Assembly: GCA_023262065.1 (NCBI GenBank)
Contig: JALRDW010000192.1
Location: forward strand, 1 to 18,940
DNA from: Acidimicrobiia bacterium
GTDB lineage: Bacteria; Actinomycetota; Acidimicrobiia; IMCC26256
Length of the DNA stretch: 18,940 bases
Direction of reading: 5' to 3'
Of the stretch, positions 7,239 to 14,491 are shown one piece after another. Under the pieces are notes generated by a model that had not been told where the DNA came from, did no database searches, and saw nothing but the letters and a program-made list of their open reading frames with translations. The position numbers and the translations under genes are program-made. How positions within the stretch are numbered: position 1 is the stretch's first letter; each line of letters starts with the position of its first letter.

Positions 7239-9352
7239 GTGAGCTCCTCGATCGCCTCGACCGCGACGGGATCGATGACCGGTGCGGTGGCGGTCGCCGT
7301 CTCGACCCGCCGATCGGCGAGGAGGCTCGGCACGACGATGTCCCGGCGGCGGGCGATCCATCGGAGCGCGCCGTCACGGACGTCGGCGATGGCTGCACCG
7401 AGTCCGCCGGGCAGGATGAGCAGCACGAGCAGGAGTCCGGCGCCGGTGGCGAGGAACTGCCACTCGGCGGGCAGCAGCCAGTTCGCACCCCGCACGTAGA
7501 CGGCGCCGAGGATCGCCCCCGAGATCGACCCGAGGCCACCGATCACGACCATCGAGAAGGCCTGCAGGCTCTCGGCCGGGGCGAACATCGTGACGTCGAG
7601 GCCGTGCTGCTGGTGGACGAGCAGCACGCCGGCGACCGCGGCGAGGAACCCGGAGACCGCGAAGCCGGCGAGCGTCGTGCGCACCGCGCCGACCCCGTAC
7701 GAGCGGACCGCCCGGTCGTTCTCGCGGATCGCGATGAGGACCCGGCCCGTCCGGCTGGCCCGGAGGCCCCGCACGGCGGCGAGCACCAGCGCGAGGACCG
7801 CGAGGCACAGCAGGTAGAACCGGGTCGGGGTGTCGAGGTCGACCGCGCCCCAGAGGAAGGTCGGTGTCTCGATGCGGCCACTCGGCAGCCACCGGCCCAT
7901 GAACTCGGTGTTGAGCAGGTACGACCAGGTGAGCAGTGCGAAGGCGAGGGTGCTCACCGCGAGGGTGAGGCCGCGACGCCGGATCGCCGGGTAGCCGACG
8001 ATGGCGGCCACGACCGCGCCGACGACGCCACCGGCGAGGAGTGCGAGCAACAGGTCGAGGCCGTGCACCGCGGTCATCGCGCCGCCGACCCCCGCCCCGA
8101 TGCCGGCGAACGCCATCTGGCCGAGCGACACCTGACCGGCCCAACCGGTGAGGACCACGAGGGACAGCGCCACGATGGCGAAGATGACGATGACCGTGAC
8201 GAGGCCGAGCCGGCTCGACGACAGCCAGAGCGGCAGTGTGACCACGAACCCGAGGACGGCGAGCAGCCCGACCCAGCGGCCGATCCTGATCTCGGGCAGA
8301 TGGGCGAGCTCACGCGGGATCGGTCGCACCTCGCGGGCCGCCTGCCAGGTCTGGGCCTCCGATCCGGCCCGGGCGCCGGAGGCCCGGCTCGTGAGCAGGA
8401 GTCCGAGCAGCACGACCACGAAGAGCATCACGTCGTTGTAGGCCGGGTGGTTGTCAGGTTGGAACGTCATCGCCTGGTCGATCACCCCGAGGGCGAGGGC
8501 GGCCACTGCGATCGTCGGGAAGCGCTCGAGGCGACCGATCACCGCGGCGGCGAGTGCCTGCAGGAAGAACGTGGGACCGAGGACCGAACCGATGGGCAGG
8601 CCGACCGATCCGGCCCGCAGGAACATGGCGAGGAAGGCGAGCAGGGACGCGATCGCCCACACGATCGTGCTGAGCCGTTTCACCGGGATGCCGAGCATCG
8701 AGGCGCGATCGGCGCGCTCCGCCGCACCGCGGATCGCGATGCCGGCGCTGGACCGCTGGAGGAAGAGCGCGAGCAGGACGAACGCGACCGGAACGACGAT
8801 GGCGGTGAGCAGGTCGTTCGCGTCGAAGATGACTCCACCGAGTGAGAGTCGTGCGGTGAAGGGCGGGGACAACCGGGTTGCGAGTGCGTCGGAGTCGAAC
8901 CACCGGGGGAGCAGGAGGGCGGCCCCGGTCAGGACCTGGGCGAGTCCGATCGTCGCGACCGTGAGGATGAGGCGGGGCGCCCGGAAGAACCGCCGGATGA
9001 TGAGCACCTCGACGAGTCCGCCGAGTGCGAGTGCGGCCACGAGGCCGATCGCCAGCGACAGCCAGTAGGACCAGCCGGCCGACAGCACGAGGAGCACCAC
9101 GAGGGTCGCCGGCACCTGACCGAGGTCGCCCTGAGCGAAGTTCACGACCCGGCTGGCCCGGTAGACGAGCGCGAACCCGAGGGCGATGAGGGCGATGCGG
9201 CCCCCCACGAGCATGCCCCCGACGACGACGCCGAGCGGGGCGGGGAACGGCCACACGCTCACGGCGATCGCGACGATGACGAGGGCGCCGACGCCGAGCG
9301 CGCGCTCGGACACCACGCCCTCCAGCCATCCGCGGCCCTCGGCCGTCGTCAT
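7235..9352 (-). CDS. LivH-LivM fused ABC permease
   Basis: This 705-residue integral membrane protein joins both permeases of a branched-chain-amino-acid-type (HAAT) importer. Residues about 40-325 are LivH-like (VYRASRVVNFAQGDLG at 63-78, then several hydrophobic helices). Residues about 355-660 are LivM-like, with GQVSLGQMAFAGIGA at 406-420, the ATPase-contacting loop AIRENDRAVRSYG at 541-553, and GGLGSISGAILGA at 605-617. The linker (322-355) is charged. A single chain would replace the LivH-LivM heterodimer. The ATG at 9352 has a G-run upstream (about 9 nt away) as a weak ribosome site; the frame stays open further upstream but that part is antisense to the crotonase gene. It is the first gene of the operon, ending in a GTGA overlap with the MFS-ATPase gene. 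The substrate class is not predictable. Confidence 0.9.
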   Translation of the reverse strand: MTTAEGRGWLEGVVSERALGVGALVIVAIAVSVWPFPAPLGVVVGGMLVGGRIALIALGFALVYRASRVVNFAQGDLGQVPATLVVLLVLSAGWSYWLSLAIGLVAALALGGLVEVLIIRRFFRAPRLILTVATIGLAQVLTGAALLLPRWFDSDALATRLSPPFTARLSLGGVIFDANDLLTAIVVPVAFVLLALFLQRSSAGIAIRGAAERADRASMLGIPVKRLSTIVWAIASLLAFLAMFLRAGSVGLPIGSVLGPTFFLQALAAAVIGRLERFPTIAVAALALGVIDQAMTFQPDNHPAYNDVMLFVVVLLGLLLTSRASGARAGSEAQTWQAAREVRPIPRELAHLPEIRIGRWVGLLAVLGFVVTLPLWLSSSRLGLVTVIVIFAIVALSLVVLTGWAGQVSLGQMAFAGIGAGVGGAMTAVHGLDLLLALLAGGVVGAVVAAIVGYPAIRRRGLTLAVSTLAFALLTWSYLLNTEFMGRWLPSGRIETPTFLWGAVDLDTPTRFYLLCLAVLALVLAAVRGLRASRTGRVLIAIRENDRAVRSYGVGAVRTTLAGFAVSGFLAAVAGVLLVHQQHGLDVTMFAPAESLQAFSMVVIGGLGSISGAILGAVYVRGANWLLPAEWQFLATGAGLLLVLLILPGGLGAAIADVRDGALRWIARRRDIVVPSLLADRRVETATATAPVIDPVAVEAIEELT

Positions 9353-9389
9353 CCCGGCGTACCCCCCAGTCGCACCGGCCCGTGCCGTG

Positions 9390-9395
9390 ACCCTA
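9390..9395 (-). promoter_or_regulatory. Candidate -10 (TAGGGT) of the transporter operon
   Basis: Read on the minus strand, TAGGGT matches TAnnnT and lies 37 nt before the LivHM ATG at 9352, giving a leader of about 30 nt. TA dinucleotides are scarce here, which makes the match somewhat more meaningful. No -35 is visible. Confidence 0.3.
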
Positions 9396-9478
9396 GGCGA
9401 GGCCGGGCCGATCGTGCCGCCGACCCGGGGCAGGACGCGGGCCGCGGTCCGGTGGCGGTCGCAGCACGGGCCGGGACC

Positions 9479-9484
9479 TATCCT
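9479..9484 (+). promoter_or_regulatory. Candidate -10 (TATCCT) of the crotonase gene
   Basis: TATCCT matches TAnnnT and lies 54 nt before the ATG at 9539, in the 186-bp divergent region between the transporter operon and the crotonase gene. A Shine-Dalgarno (CAGGAG) lies between it and the ATG. No -35 is visible. Confidence 0.35.
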
Positions 9485-9538
9485 CGGAGCCGTCCCGTCG
9501 ACCGCCGTCGGGATCGACCGGGACCCAGGAGCCGAACC

Positions 9539-10249
9539 ATGCACGAGTACCGGATCGACGACGACGGCGTCGCTCACGTCCTGCTCGACGACGGCAAGGC
9601 GAACGTCCTCAACGAGGCGACGTGCGCCGCACTGCGCGGCGGGATCGAGGCCGCCGCTGAGGCCCGGGCCGGTGCGCTGGTCATCCACGGACGCGAGGGC
9701 ATGTTCTCGGGCGGGATCGACCTCTCGCTCGTGCGGGCCGAGGATCCGCAGCACCGGGCCGCCGGGCTCCAGGCCGTCGCCCACACGTTGCTCGCGGTGT
9801 GGACCGCGCCGATCCCGACGGTGGCCGCGGTGACCGGGCACGCGATCGCGGGTGGGGCGATCCTCGCCCTCGCCTGCGATCGGCGCATCGGCACCACCGG
9901 CTCGTGGAAGATCGGGATCAATGAGACCCGCCTGCGCATGGTGTTCCCGACCTGGGCGCTCGTGATCGCGCAGGCCGGTATCCGGCCGAGCGCATGGAAC
10001 GCGACGATCCTCGAGGGTGAGCTCCTCGACCCGGAGGGCGCGGTGCGTGCCGGGTTCCTCGACGAGGTGGTCGCGCCTGGGGGTCACGCGGGGCGGGTCG
10101 CCGAGGTCGCGGCCGGGCTGATCGAGATCCCGACCCGCGCCTACGCCGGGAACAAGGCCCTGCTCCGGCGGGCGGAGGCCGAGCGGGCCGGCGCGCTCGT
10201 GGCGGCCGAGATGGGGGCGGGCTTCGCATCCGACCAGATCGGTCGGTAG
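9539..10249 (+). CDS. Crotonase, probable delta3,delta2-enoyl-CoA isomerase
   Basis: This 236-residue protein is a crotonase-superfamily member. The oxyanion-hole elements are FSGGIDLS (56-63) and HAIAGGAIL (101-109). At the position of the first catalytic Glu of rat enoyl-CoA hydratase (Glu144) it has Ile109 or its immediate neighbour. At the second (Glu164) it has Glu129, within KIGINETRLRMVFPTW. From memory, that block resembles the IGLNETQLGI-APFW block of mitochondrial enoyl-CoA isomerase (ECI1/DCI), a one-glutamate enzyme that moves 3-cis or 3-trans double bonds to 2-trans. Isomerase is therefore preferred over hydratase. The ATG at 9539 has CAGGAG about 7 nt upstream. The gene diverges from the transporter operon and converges on the pirin gene with a 4-bp gap. 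Its likely role is handling unsaturated acyl-CoAs during beta-oxidation. Confidence 0.85.
   Translation: MHEYRIDDDGVAHVLLDDGKANVLNEATCAALRGGIEAAAEARAGALVIHGREGMFSGGIDLSLVRAEDPQHRAAGLQAVAHTLLAVWTAPIPTVAAVTGHAIAGGAILALACDRRIGTTGSWKIGINETRLRMVFPTWALVIAQAGIRPSAWNATILEGELLDPEGAVRAGFLDEVVAPGGHAGRVAEVAAGLIEIPTRAYAGNKALLRRAEAERAGALVAAEMGAGFASDQIGR
10230..10246. terminator. Short hairpin at the crotonase-pirin junction
   Basis: CCGACC at 10230-10235 and GGTCGG at 10241-10246 form a 6-bp stem with a 5-nt loop, over the last codons of the crotonase gene. The convergent genes are only 4 bp apart, so any terminator must overlap coding sequence. The stem is short and there is no T-tract. Confidence 0.25.
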
Positions 10250-10253
10250 CGGG

Positions 10254-10955
10254 TCAGGCGGTCTCCCATACGATGACCTCGACGCCGTCCGGACCGGCGG
10301 TGAGCTCGAGGGTGCCGGCGTCGGTGCCACGCGCGGCGTCCCCGGTGTCGAGGGTCGGGCCGTCGGTGATCCGCAGCGATCCGACCGCTGCGAACACGTG
10401 CGTGTGCGGGACGTCCGCGACGGTCGCGGTGTGGCCCGGCGCGAGACGCCCGATGCGGAGGCGTGCGCCGCGCTGACGGATCCGTACCGCGCCCGCGTCG
10501 TCCCCGGCGGCGACCGTCACCAGTGCGCCCCCGGCGAGGTCGGTCCCGACATCGACCTCCTCGTAGCCGGGGTCGATGCCGGCCGTGTCGGGGAGCACCC
10601 ACATCTGCACGAGGCGGACGGGCTCGTCGCGACTCGCGTTCCACTCGGAGTGGCGCACGCCGCGGCCCGCGCTCATCCGCTGGGCCAGACCGGGGGTGAT
10701 GATGCCGTGGCCCCCGGTGCTGTCATGGTGCTCGAGCGCGCCCTCGAGCACCCAGGTCACGATCTCCATGTCGGCGTGACCGTGGGTCGGGAACCCCTCG
10801 CCCGGAGCGATGACGTCATCGTTGTGCACGACGAGCAGACCGTGGTGGGTGTTCGTCCGATCGACGTGCGGTCCGAACGAGAACGAGTGCCACGAGTCCA
10901 GCCACGGGATGCGGGTGTGGAACCGCGCGGCGGCCGGGATGTGGGCGATGGTCAC
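10254..10955 (-). CDS. Pirin family protein (YhaK-like bicupin)
   Basis: This 233-residue protein has the pirin N-terminal cupin signature. SWHSFSFG lies at 21-28, NDD at 45-47, and the metal-binding set GFPTHGHADMEIVTWVLEG gives His58 and His60. HHDS (76-79) and AGRGVRHSEW give His102 and Glu104. These four ligands are the usual iron site of pirins; some members are quercetin 2,3-dioxygenases, others are redox-sensing cofactors. The C-terminal cupin (about 140-233) is more diverged, as in YhaK-like proteins. The GTG at 10955 overlaps the stop of the upstream acyl-CoA ligase (GTGA, 10952-10955) and has GAGGG about 10 nt upstream, so translation is probably coupled. No secretion signal is present. 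Whether it acts on the same pathway as the ligase or protects against a product is open. Confidence 0.88.
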   Translation of the reverse strand: MTIAHIPAAARFHTRIPWLDSWHSFSFGPHVDRTNTHHGLLVVHNDDVIAPGEGFPTHGHADMEIVTWVLEGALEHHDSTGGHGIITPGLAQRMSAGRGVRHSEWNASRDEPVRLVQMWVLPDTAGIDPGYEEVDVGTDLAGGALVTVAAGDDAGAVRIRQRGARLRIGRLAPGHTATVADVPHTHVFAAVGSLRITDGPTLDTGDAARGTDAGTLELTAGPDGVEVIVWETA

Positions 10956-12577
10956 GGCGTGAGGCCCTCGGCCACGATGGCGCGCCCGCGGTCGCGCAGC
11001 TCGAACTTCGTCACCTTGCCCATCGCGTTGAGCGGCAGTGCGTCGAGCACCTCGACGTACCGGGGCGCCTTGTAGTTCGCCATCTCGGCCCGGCACCAGG
11101 TCAGGAGCTGCTCGGGGTCGACGGTCGCGCCGGGTCGGGGGACCACGAAGGCCATGCCGACCTCTCCCATCCGGTCGTCGGGTACGCCGACCACCGCGAC
11201 CTGGGCGACGGCGGGGTGGCGCAGCATGAGGTTCTCGATCTCGGCGGGGTAGGCGTTGAACCCGCCGACGATGAACATGTCCTTGATGCGGTCGGTGATC
11301 CGCACGTAGCCCCGGTCATCCATGATCCCGACATCCCCGGTGTGCAGCCAGCCCTCCTCGTCGATGGTCGCCCGGGTCTCGGCCTCGTCCTCGAAGTACC
11401 CACGCATCACCTGGTACCCGCGCACGACGATCTCGCCGGCCTCGCCGCGGGGCACCTCGTTCCCCGCCTCGTCGACGACGAGCACCTCGACGTCCGGGAT
11501 GGCCCGGCCGGAGGTCGTCGCGATGGTCTCCGGGTCGTCGTCGTGGCGACACATCGTCGCGATGCCGCAGGTCTCGGTGAGGCCGTACCCGGTCACGATG
11601 GTCTCGAAGGTGAGTTCGTCCCGCAATCGGGTGATGAGCTCCACCGGGATCGCCGCTGCGCCGGTGACCGTGAGCCGCAGTGATGAGAGGTCGTAGCGGT
11701 CCCGGTCCGGGTGGTTGAGGATGCCCTGGAGGAGGGTCGGCGGTCCGGGCAGCACCGAGATGCGATCACGCCCGATGCGGGCCATGACCTCGTCGCCGTC
11801 GAACACGGCCTGCGGGATGACGGTCGCTCCCATCATGAGGCACACGAGCCACCCCGCCTTGTAGCCGAAGGCGTGGAAGAACGGGTTCACGACGAGGTAC
11901 CGGTCCCCGGCGCGCAGGCCGACCACGTCGCCCCAGGTCCAGAACGCGCGCAGCGTTGCGGCGTGCGTCTGCATGACCCCCTTCGGGTTGCCCGTCGTGC
12001 CCGAGGTGAACAGGAGGTCGGAGAGGTCCCCGGGATCGACGGCGAGGGCCCGGGCCTCGACCTCGGCGGGGTCGATCGCATCGCCGCGTGCGAGGAACTC
12101 CGTCCATCCGAGCGTGCCGGAGGGTGCGACGTCGGCGCGGAGCACGACGGTGGCCTCGAGGGCCGGGAGCTCCTCGGCGACGTCGACCGCACCGCGCAGG
12201 AGGCCCACGTAGTCGTTGCCGAGGAACCCGGCGACGGTGACGAGGACCCGGGCCCGACTGCGGCCGAGGATGTATGCCGCCTCACGGCCCTTGTACCGCG
12301 TGTTGAGCGGCACCAGCACGGCGCCGACCGTCTGGAGGCCGAGCGCCACGGGGATCCACTCCCACAGGTTGGGGGCCCAGATCGCGACCCGATCACCCGG
12401 GGTGACGCCGAGTGCGAGCAGTGAGGCGGCGACCCGGTTCGAGGCCGCGAGCAGGTCCGTGAACGACAGGGAGGTCGTGCCGTCGGCGATCGCGACCGCG
12501 TCACCGAAGCGTTCGGCACTGCTGCGCAGCAGGCGGGGGGTCGTGCCCCACTCCAGATCGGCTCGGAACCCCGTCAT
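10952..12577 (-). CDS. FadD3-family acyl-CoA ligase
   Basis: This 541-residue class I adenylate-forming enzyme activates a carboxylic acid to its CoA thioester through an acyl-AMP. Motifs are the P-loop TSGTTGNPKG (191-200), NPFFHAFGYKAG (231-242), LPGPPTLLQ (276-284), YGLTE (331-335), TGD (413-415), the hinge region near Arg430, and the catalytic Lys521 in NAMGKVTK. Its overall pattern (VAIWAPNLWEW, VPLNTRYKG, the PFFHAFGYKAG block, TMCRHDDDPETIATTSGR) closely follows mycobacterial FadD3, which activates the steroid-ring-derived acid HIP. That similarity suggests, but does not prove, a bulky cyclic or branched acid. The ATG at 12577 has GGAGG 7 nt upstream. It overlaps the downstream pirin gene by GTGA. 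The other genes of steroid ring C/D degradation are not in this window. Confidence 0.9.
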   Translation of the reverse strand: MTGFRADLEWGTTPRLLRSSAERFGDAVAIADGTTSLSFTDLLAASNRVAASLLALGVTPGDRVAIWAPNLWEWIPVALGLQTVGAVLVPLNTRYKGREAAYILGRSRARVLVTVAGFLGNDYVGLLRGAVDVAEELPALEATVVLRADVAPSGTLGWTEFLARGDAIDPAEVEARALAVDPGDLSDLLFTSGTTGNPKGVMQTHAATLRAFWTWGDVVGLRAGDRYLVVNPFFHAFGYKAGWLVCLMMGATVIPQAVFDGDEVMARIGRDRISVLPGPPTLLQGILNHPDRDRYDLSSLRLTVTGAAAIPVELITRLRDELTFETIVTGYGLTETCGIATMCRHDDDPETIATTSGRAIPDVEVLVVDEAGNEVPRGEAGEIVVRGYQVMRGYFEDEAETRATIDEEGWLHTGDVGIMDDRGYVRITDRIKDMFIVGGFNAYPAEIENLMLRHPAVAQVAVVGVPDDRMGEVGMAFVVPRPGATVDPEQLLTWCRAEMANYKAPRYVEVLDALPLNAMGKVTKFELRDRGRAIVAEGLTP

Positions 12578-12627
12578 GCGTCGCCTCCGGTCGGCGGGCG
12601 CGCACCTCGTCGCCCGCGGTCCGGCGG

Positions 12628-12633
12628 AGGCTA
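12628..12633 (-). promoter_or_regulatory. Candidate -10 (TAGCCT) of the FadD3-family ligase
   Basis: On the minus strand the sequence reads GGGTAGCCTCCGCCG. TAGCCT fits TAnnnT and sits about 50 nt before the ATG at 12577. The same core, GGTAGCCT followed by CGCCG one base further on, precedes the second acyl-CoA ligase at 15673-15678. Confidence 0.4.
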
Positions 12634-12653
12634 CCCGGGGTGGTGCGTGCGCC

Positions 12654-12666
12654 CGGAGGGCCTCCG
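12654..12666. promoter_or_regulatory. 13-bp palindrome in a divergent intergenic region
   Basis: CGGAGG-G-CCTCCG is a perfect inverted repeat around one central base. It lies in the 170-bp region between the divergent ligase and amidohydrolase genes, upstream of the ligase's candidate -10. CGGAGG also occurs at 12625-12630, and its complement at 12584-12589 is the ligase Shine-Dalgarno. It is operator-like, but the GC-rich composition makes chance matches easy. Confidence 0.25.
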
Positions 12667-12747
12667 CGTTGCCGATCCGAACGGCGGCAGGCGAAGATGC
12701 GGACCCCATGCCCGCGCCGACCGGCCGGCGGGGACGAGGAGGTCTCG

Positions 12748-14469
12748 ATGCTCGATGTGGTGATCCGCGGCGGTCAGGTCGTCGACGGAACGGGCGCGCC
12801 GGCCCGCGTCGCGGACATCGGCATCCGGGACGGTCGCATCGTGGCCATCGGCGAGGTCACCGAGGACGCCGCCAGCACGGTCGACGCGAGTGGGCTCGTC
12901 GTGGCGCCCGGGTTCGTCGACCTCCACACGCACTACGACGCGCAGATCTGGTGGGACCCGATGGCCACGCCGTCGAACGTCCACGGGGTGACCACGATCA
13001 TCGGGGGCAACTGCGGCTTCACGCTCGCCCCGGTGCGACCGGAGGACCGCACCTACACCGCGGAGATGCTGGCCCGGGTGGAGGGTATGCCCCTCGCCGC
13101 CCTCGCCGAGGGTGTGCCCTGGACCTGGGAGACCTTCGGCGAGTACCTCGACGGGCTCGACGGACGGGTCGCGGTGAACGCCGCGTTCATGGTCGGCCAC
13201 TGCGCGCTCCGTCGGTACGTGATGGGCGGGGAGTCGATCGGCCGGGCGGCGACCGCGGAGGAGATCGACGCGATGGTCGCCGAGCTCCACCGTTCGCTGG
13301 AGGCCGGGGGCCTCGGGTTCTCCACCACGCTGTCGCGCACCCACTCCGACGGTGACGGCGAGCCGGTGGCCTCCCGCTGGGCGAGCGATGAGGAGGTCAT
13401 CGCGCTGTGTCGTGCGGTGGGGGAGCACGAGGGGACCCAGCTCGAGGGGATCGTCGACGGCTGCCTCGACCGCTTCGCCGACGATGAGATCGATCTGCTC
13501 GTCCGGATGACGGCGGCCGCCGGCCGCCCGATCAACTGGAACGTCCTCACCGTCGACTCCTCGGTGCCGGATCGGATCCCGCGGCAGCTCTCGGCGTCGA
13601 CGCGGGCCGCCGAGGAGGGGGGACGCATCGTCGCGCTCACCATGCCGGTGCTCGTGCCGATGAACATGTCGTTCCTCAACCACTGCGCGCTGTTCCTGAT
13701 GCCGGACTGGCAGCAGGTGCTGGGCCTGCCGGTTCCTGAGCGCATCGAGCGGCTCCGGGACCCCGAGGTGCGGGCGTGGATGCAGGAGCGGGCGGTGAGC
13801 GAGGAGGCCGGCGTGTTCCGACGCCTCACCGGCTGGGGCGGGTACGTCATCGGCGACACCTTCTCCGCGGCGAACGAGGGCCTCAAGGGGCGGCGGGTCG
13901 GCGACATCGCGCAGGAGCGGGGCATCGACGACTTCGCCGCGCTCGTGGAGGTCGTCATCGCCGACGACCTCAGGACGGTGCTGTGGCCGAGCGCCACCGA
14001 CAACGACGACGCGTCGTGGGCGCTGCGGCACGAGGTCTGGCAGGACGAGCGGGCGATGATCGGCGGATCGGATGCCGGTGCGCACCTCGATCGGATGTGC
14101 GGGGCGCCGTACACCACGAGGTTCCTCGGCGACATGCTGCGGGGCCGCCGCCTGGTGCCGCTCGAGGAGGCGGTCCGCATGATCACCGACGATCCGGCCC
14201 GACTGATCGGCCTGCGGGACCGGGGTCGCCTCGTGGAGGGGTACTTCGCCGACGTGGTCGTCTTCGATCCCGCGACCATCGGGTCGGCGCCGGCCACCCT
14301 CGTCGAGGATCTGCCCGCAGGGACGGCACGTCTCACCGCGGACGCCCACGGCATCGCCCACGTGTTCGTCAACGGCGTGGAGACCGTGCGCGACAACGCC
14401 GCGACCGGAGCGCTGGCCGGGACCGTCCTGCGTTCGGGTCGCGACACCGCGACCGTCAGCACGCGGTGA
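12748..14469 (+). CDS. N-acyl-D-amino-acid deacylase-like amidohydrolase
   Basis: This 573-residue protein belongs to the amidohydrolase superfamily group around D-aminoacylase (COG3653). The small beta-sandwich starts at residue 1 (LDVVIRGGQVVDGTG), then come the barrel's first metal ligands His60 and His62 (DLHTHYDAQ), Cys89 in GGNCGFTLAP, matching the metal-bridging Cys of D-aminoacylases, His199 in RTHSDGDG, and Asp442 in GGSDAGAHLD. The sandwich re-forms near 485-573 with GYFADVVVFDP. The ISHHK-type His strand of true D-aminoacylases seems replaced by INWNVLTV (262-269), so the metal site may differ. The ATG at 12748 follows a full GAGGAGG site. The gene is monocistronic: divergent from the FadD3-family ligase and convergent with a membrane protein. 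The natural amide or ester substrate is unknown. Confidence 0.85.
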   Translation: MLDVVIRGGQVVDGTGAPARVADIGIRDGRIVAIGEVTEDAASTVDASGLVVAPGFVDLHTHYDAQIWWDPMATPSNVHGVTTIIGGNCGFTLAPVRPEDRTYTAEMLARVEGMPLAALAEGVPWTWETFGEYLDGLDGRVAVNAAFMVGHCALRRYVMGGESIGRAATAEEIDAMVAELHRSLEAGGLGFSTTLSRTHSDGDGEPVASRWASDEEVIALCRAVGEHEGTQLEGIVDGCLDRFADDEIDLLVRMTAAAGRPINWNVLTVDSSVPDRIPRQLSASTRAAEEGGRIVALTMPVLVPMNMSFLNHCALFLMPDWQQVLGLPVPERIERLRDPEVRAWMQERAVSEEAGVFRRLTGWGGYVIGDTFSAANEGLKGRRVGDIAQERGIDDFAALVEVVIADDLRTVLWPSATDNDDASWALRHEVWQDERAMIGGSDAGAHLDRMCGAPYTTRFLGDMLRGRRLVPLEEAVRMITDDPARLIGLRDRGRLVEGYFADVVVFDPATIGSAPATLVEDLPAGTARLTADAHGIAHVFVNGVETVRDNAATGALAGTVLRSGRDTATVSTR

Positions 14470-14491
14470 TCCGGAGGTCGGCCCGGTCGAC

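Noticed and set aside
5562..7499. Long plus-strand open frame (645 codons) antisense to the MFS-ATPase gene
   Set aside because: It is dominated by His, Asp, Glu and Arg repeats with no domain motif, and is antisense to a well-supported gene.
9353..10330. Upstream extension of the LivHM reading frame to 10330
   Set aside because: That part is antisense to the crotonase gene and contains no hydrophobic helices; the ATG at 9352 directly precedes the membrane domain.
12631..14361. Minus-strand open frame of 576 codons antisense to the D-aminoacylase-like gene
   Set aside because: Its composition is typical of an antisense shadow, and the plus strand has conserved metal ligands and a strong ribosome site.
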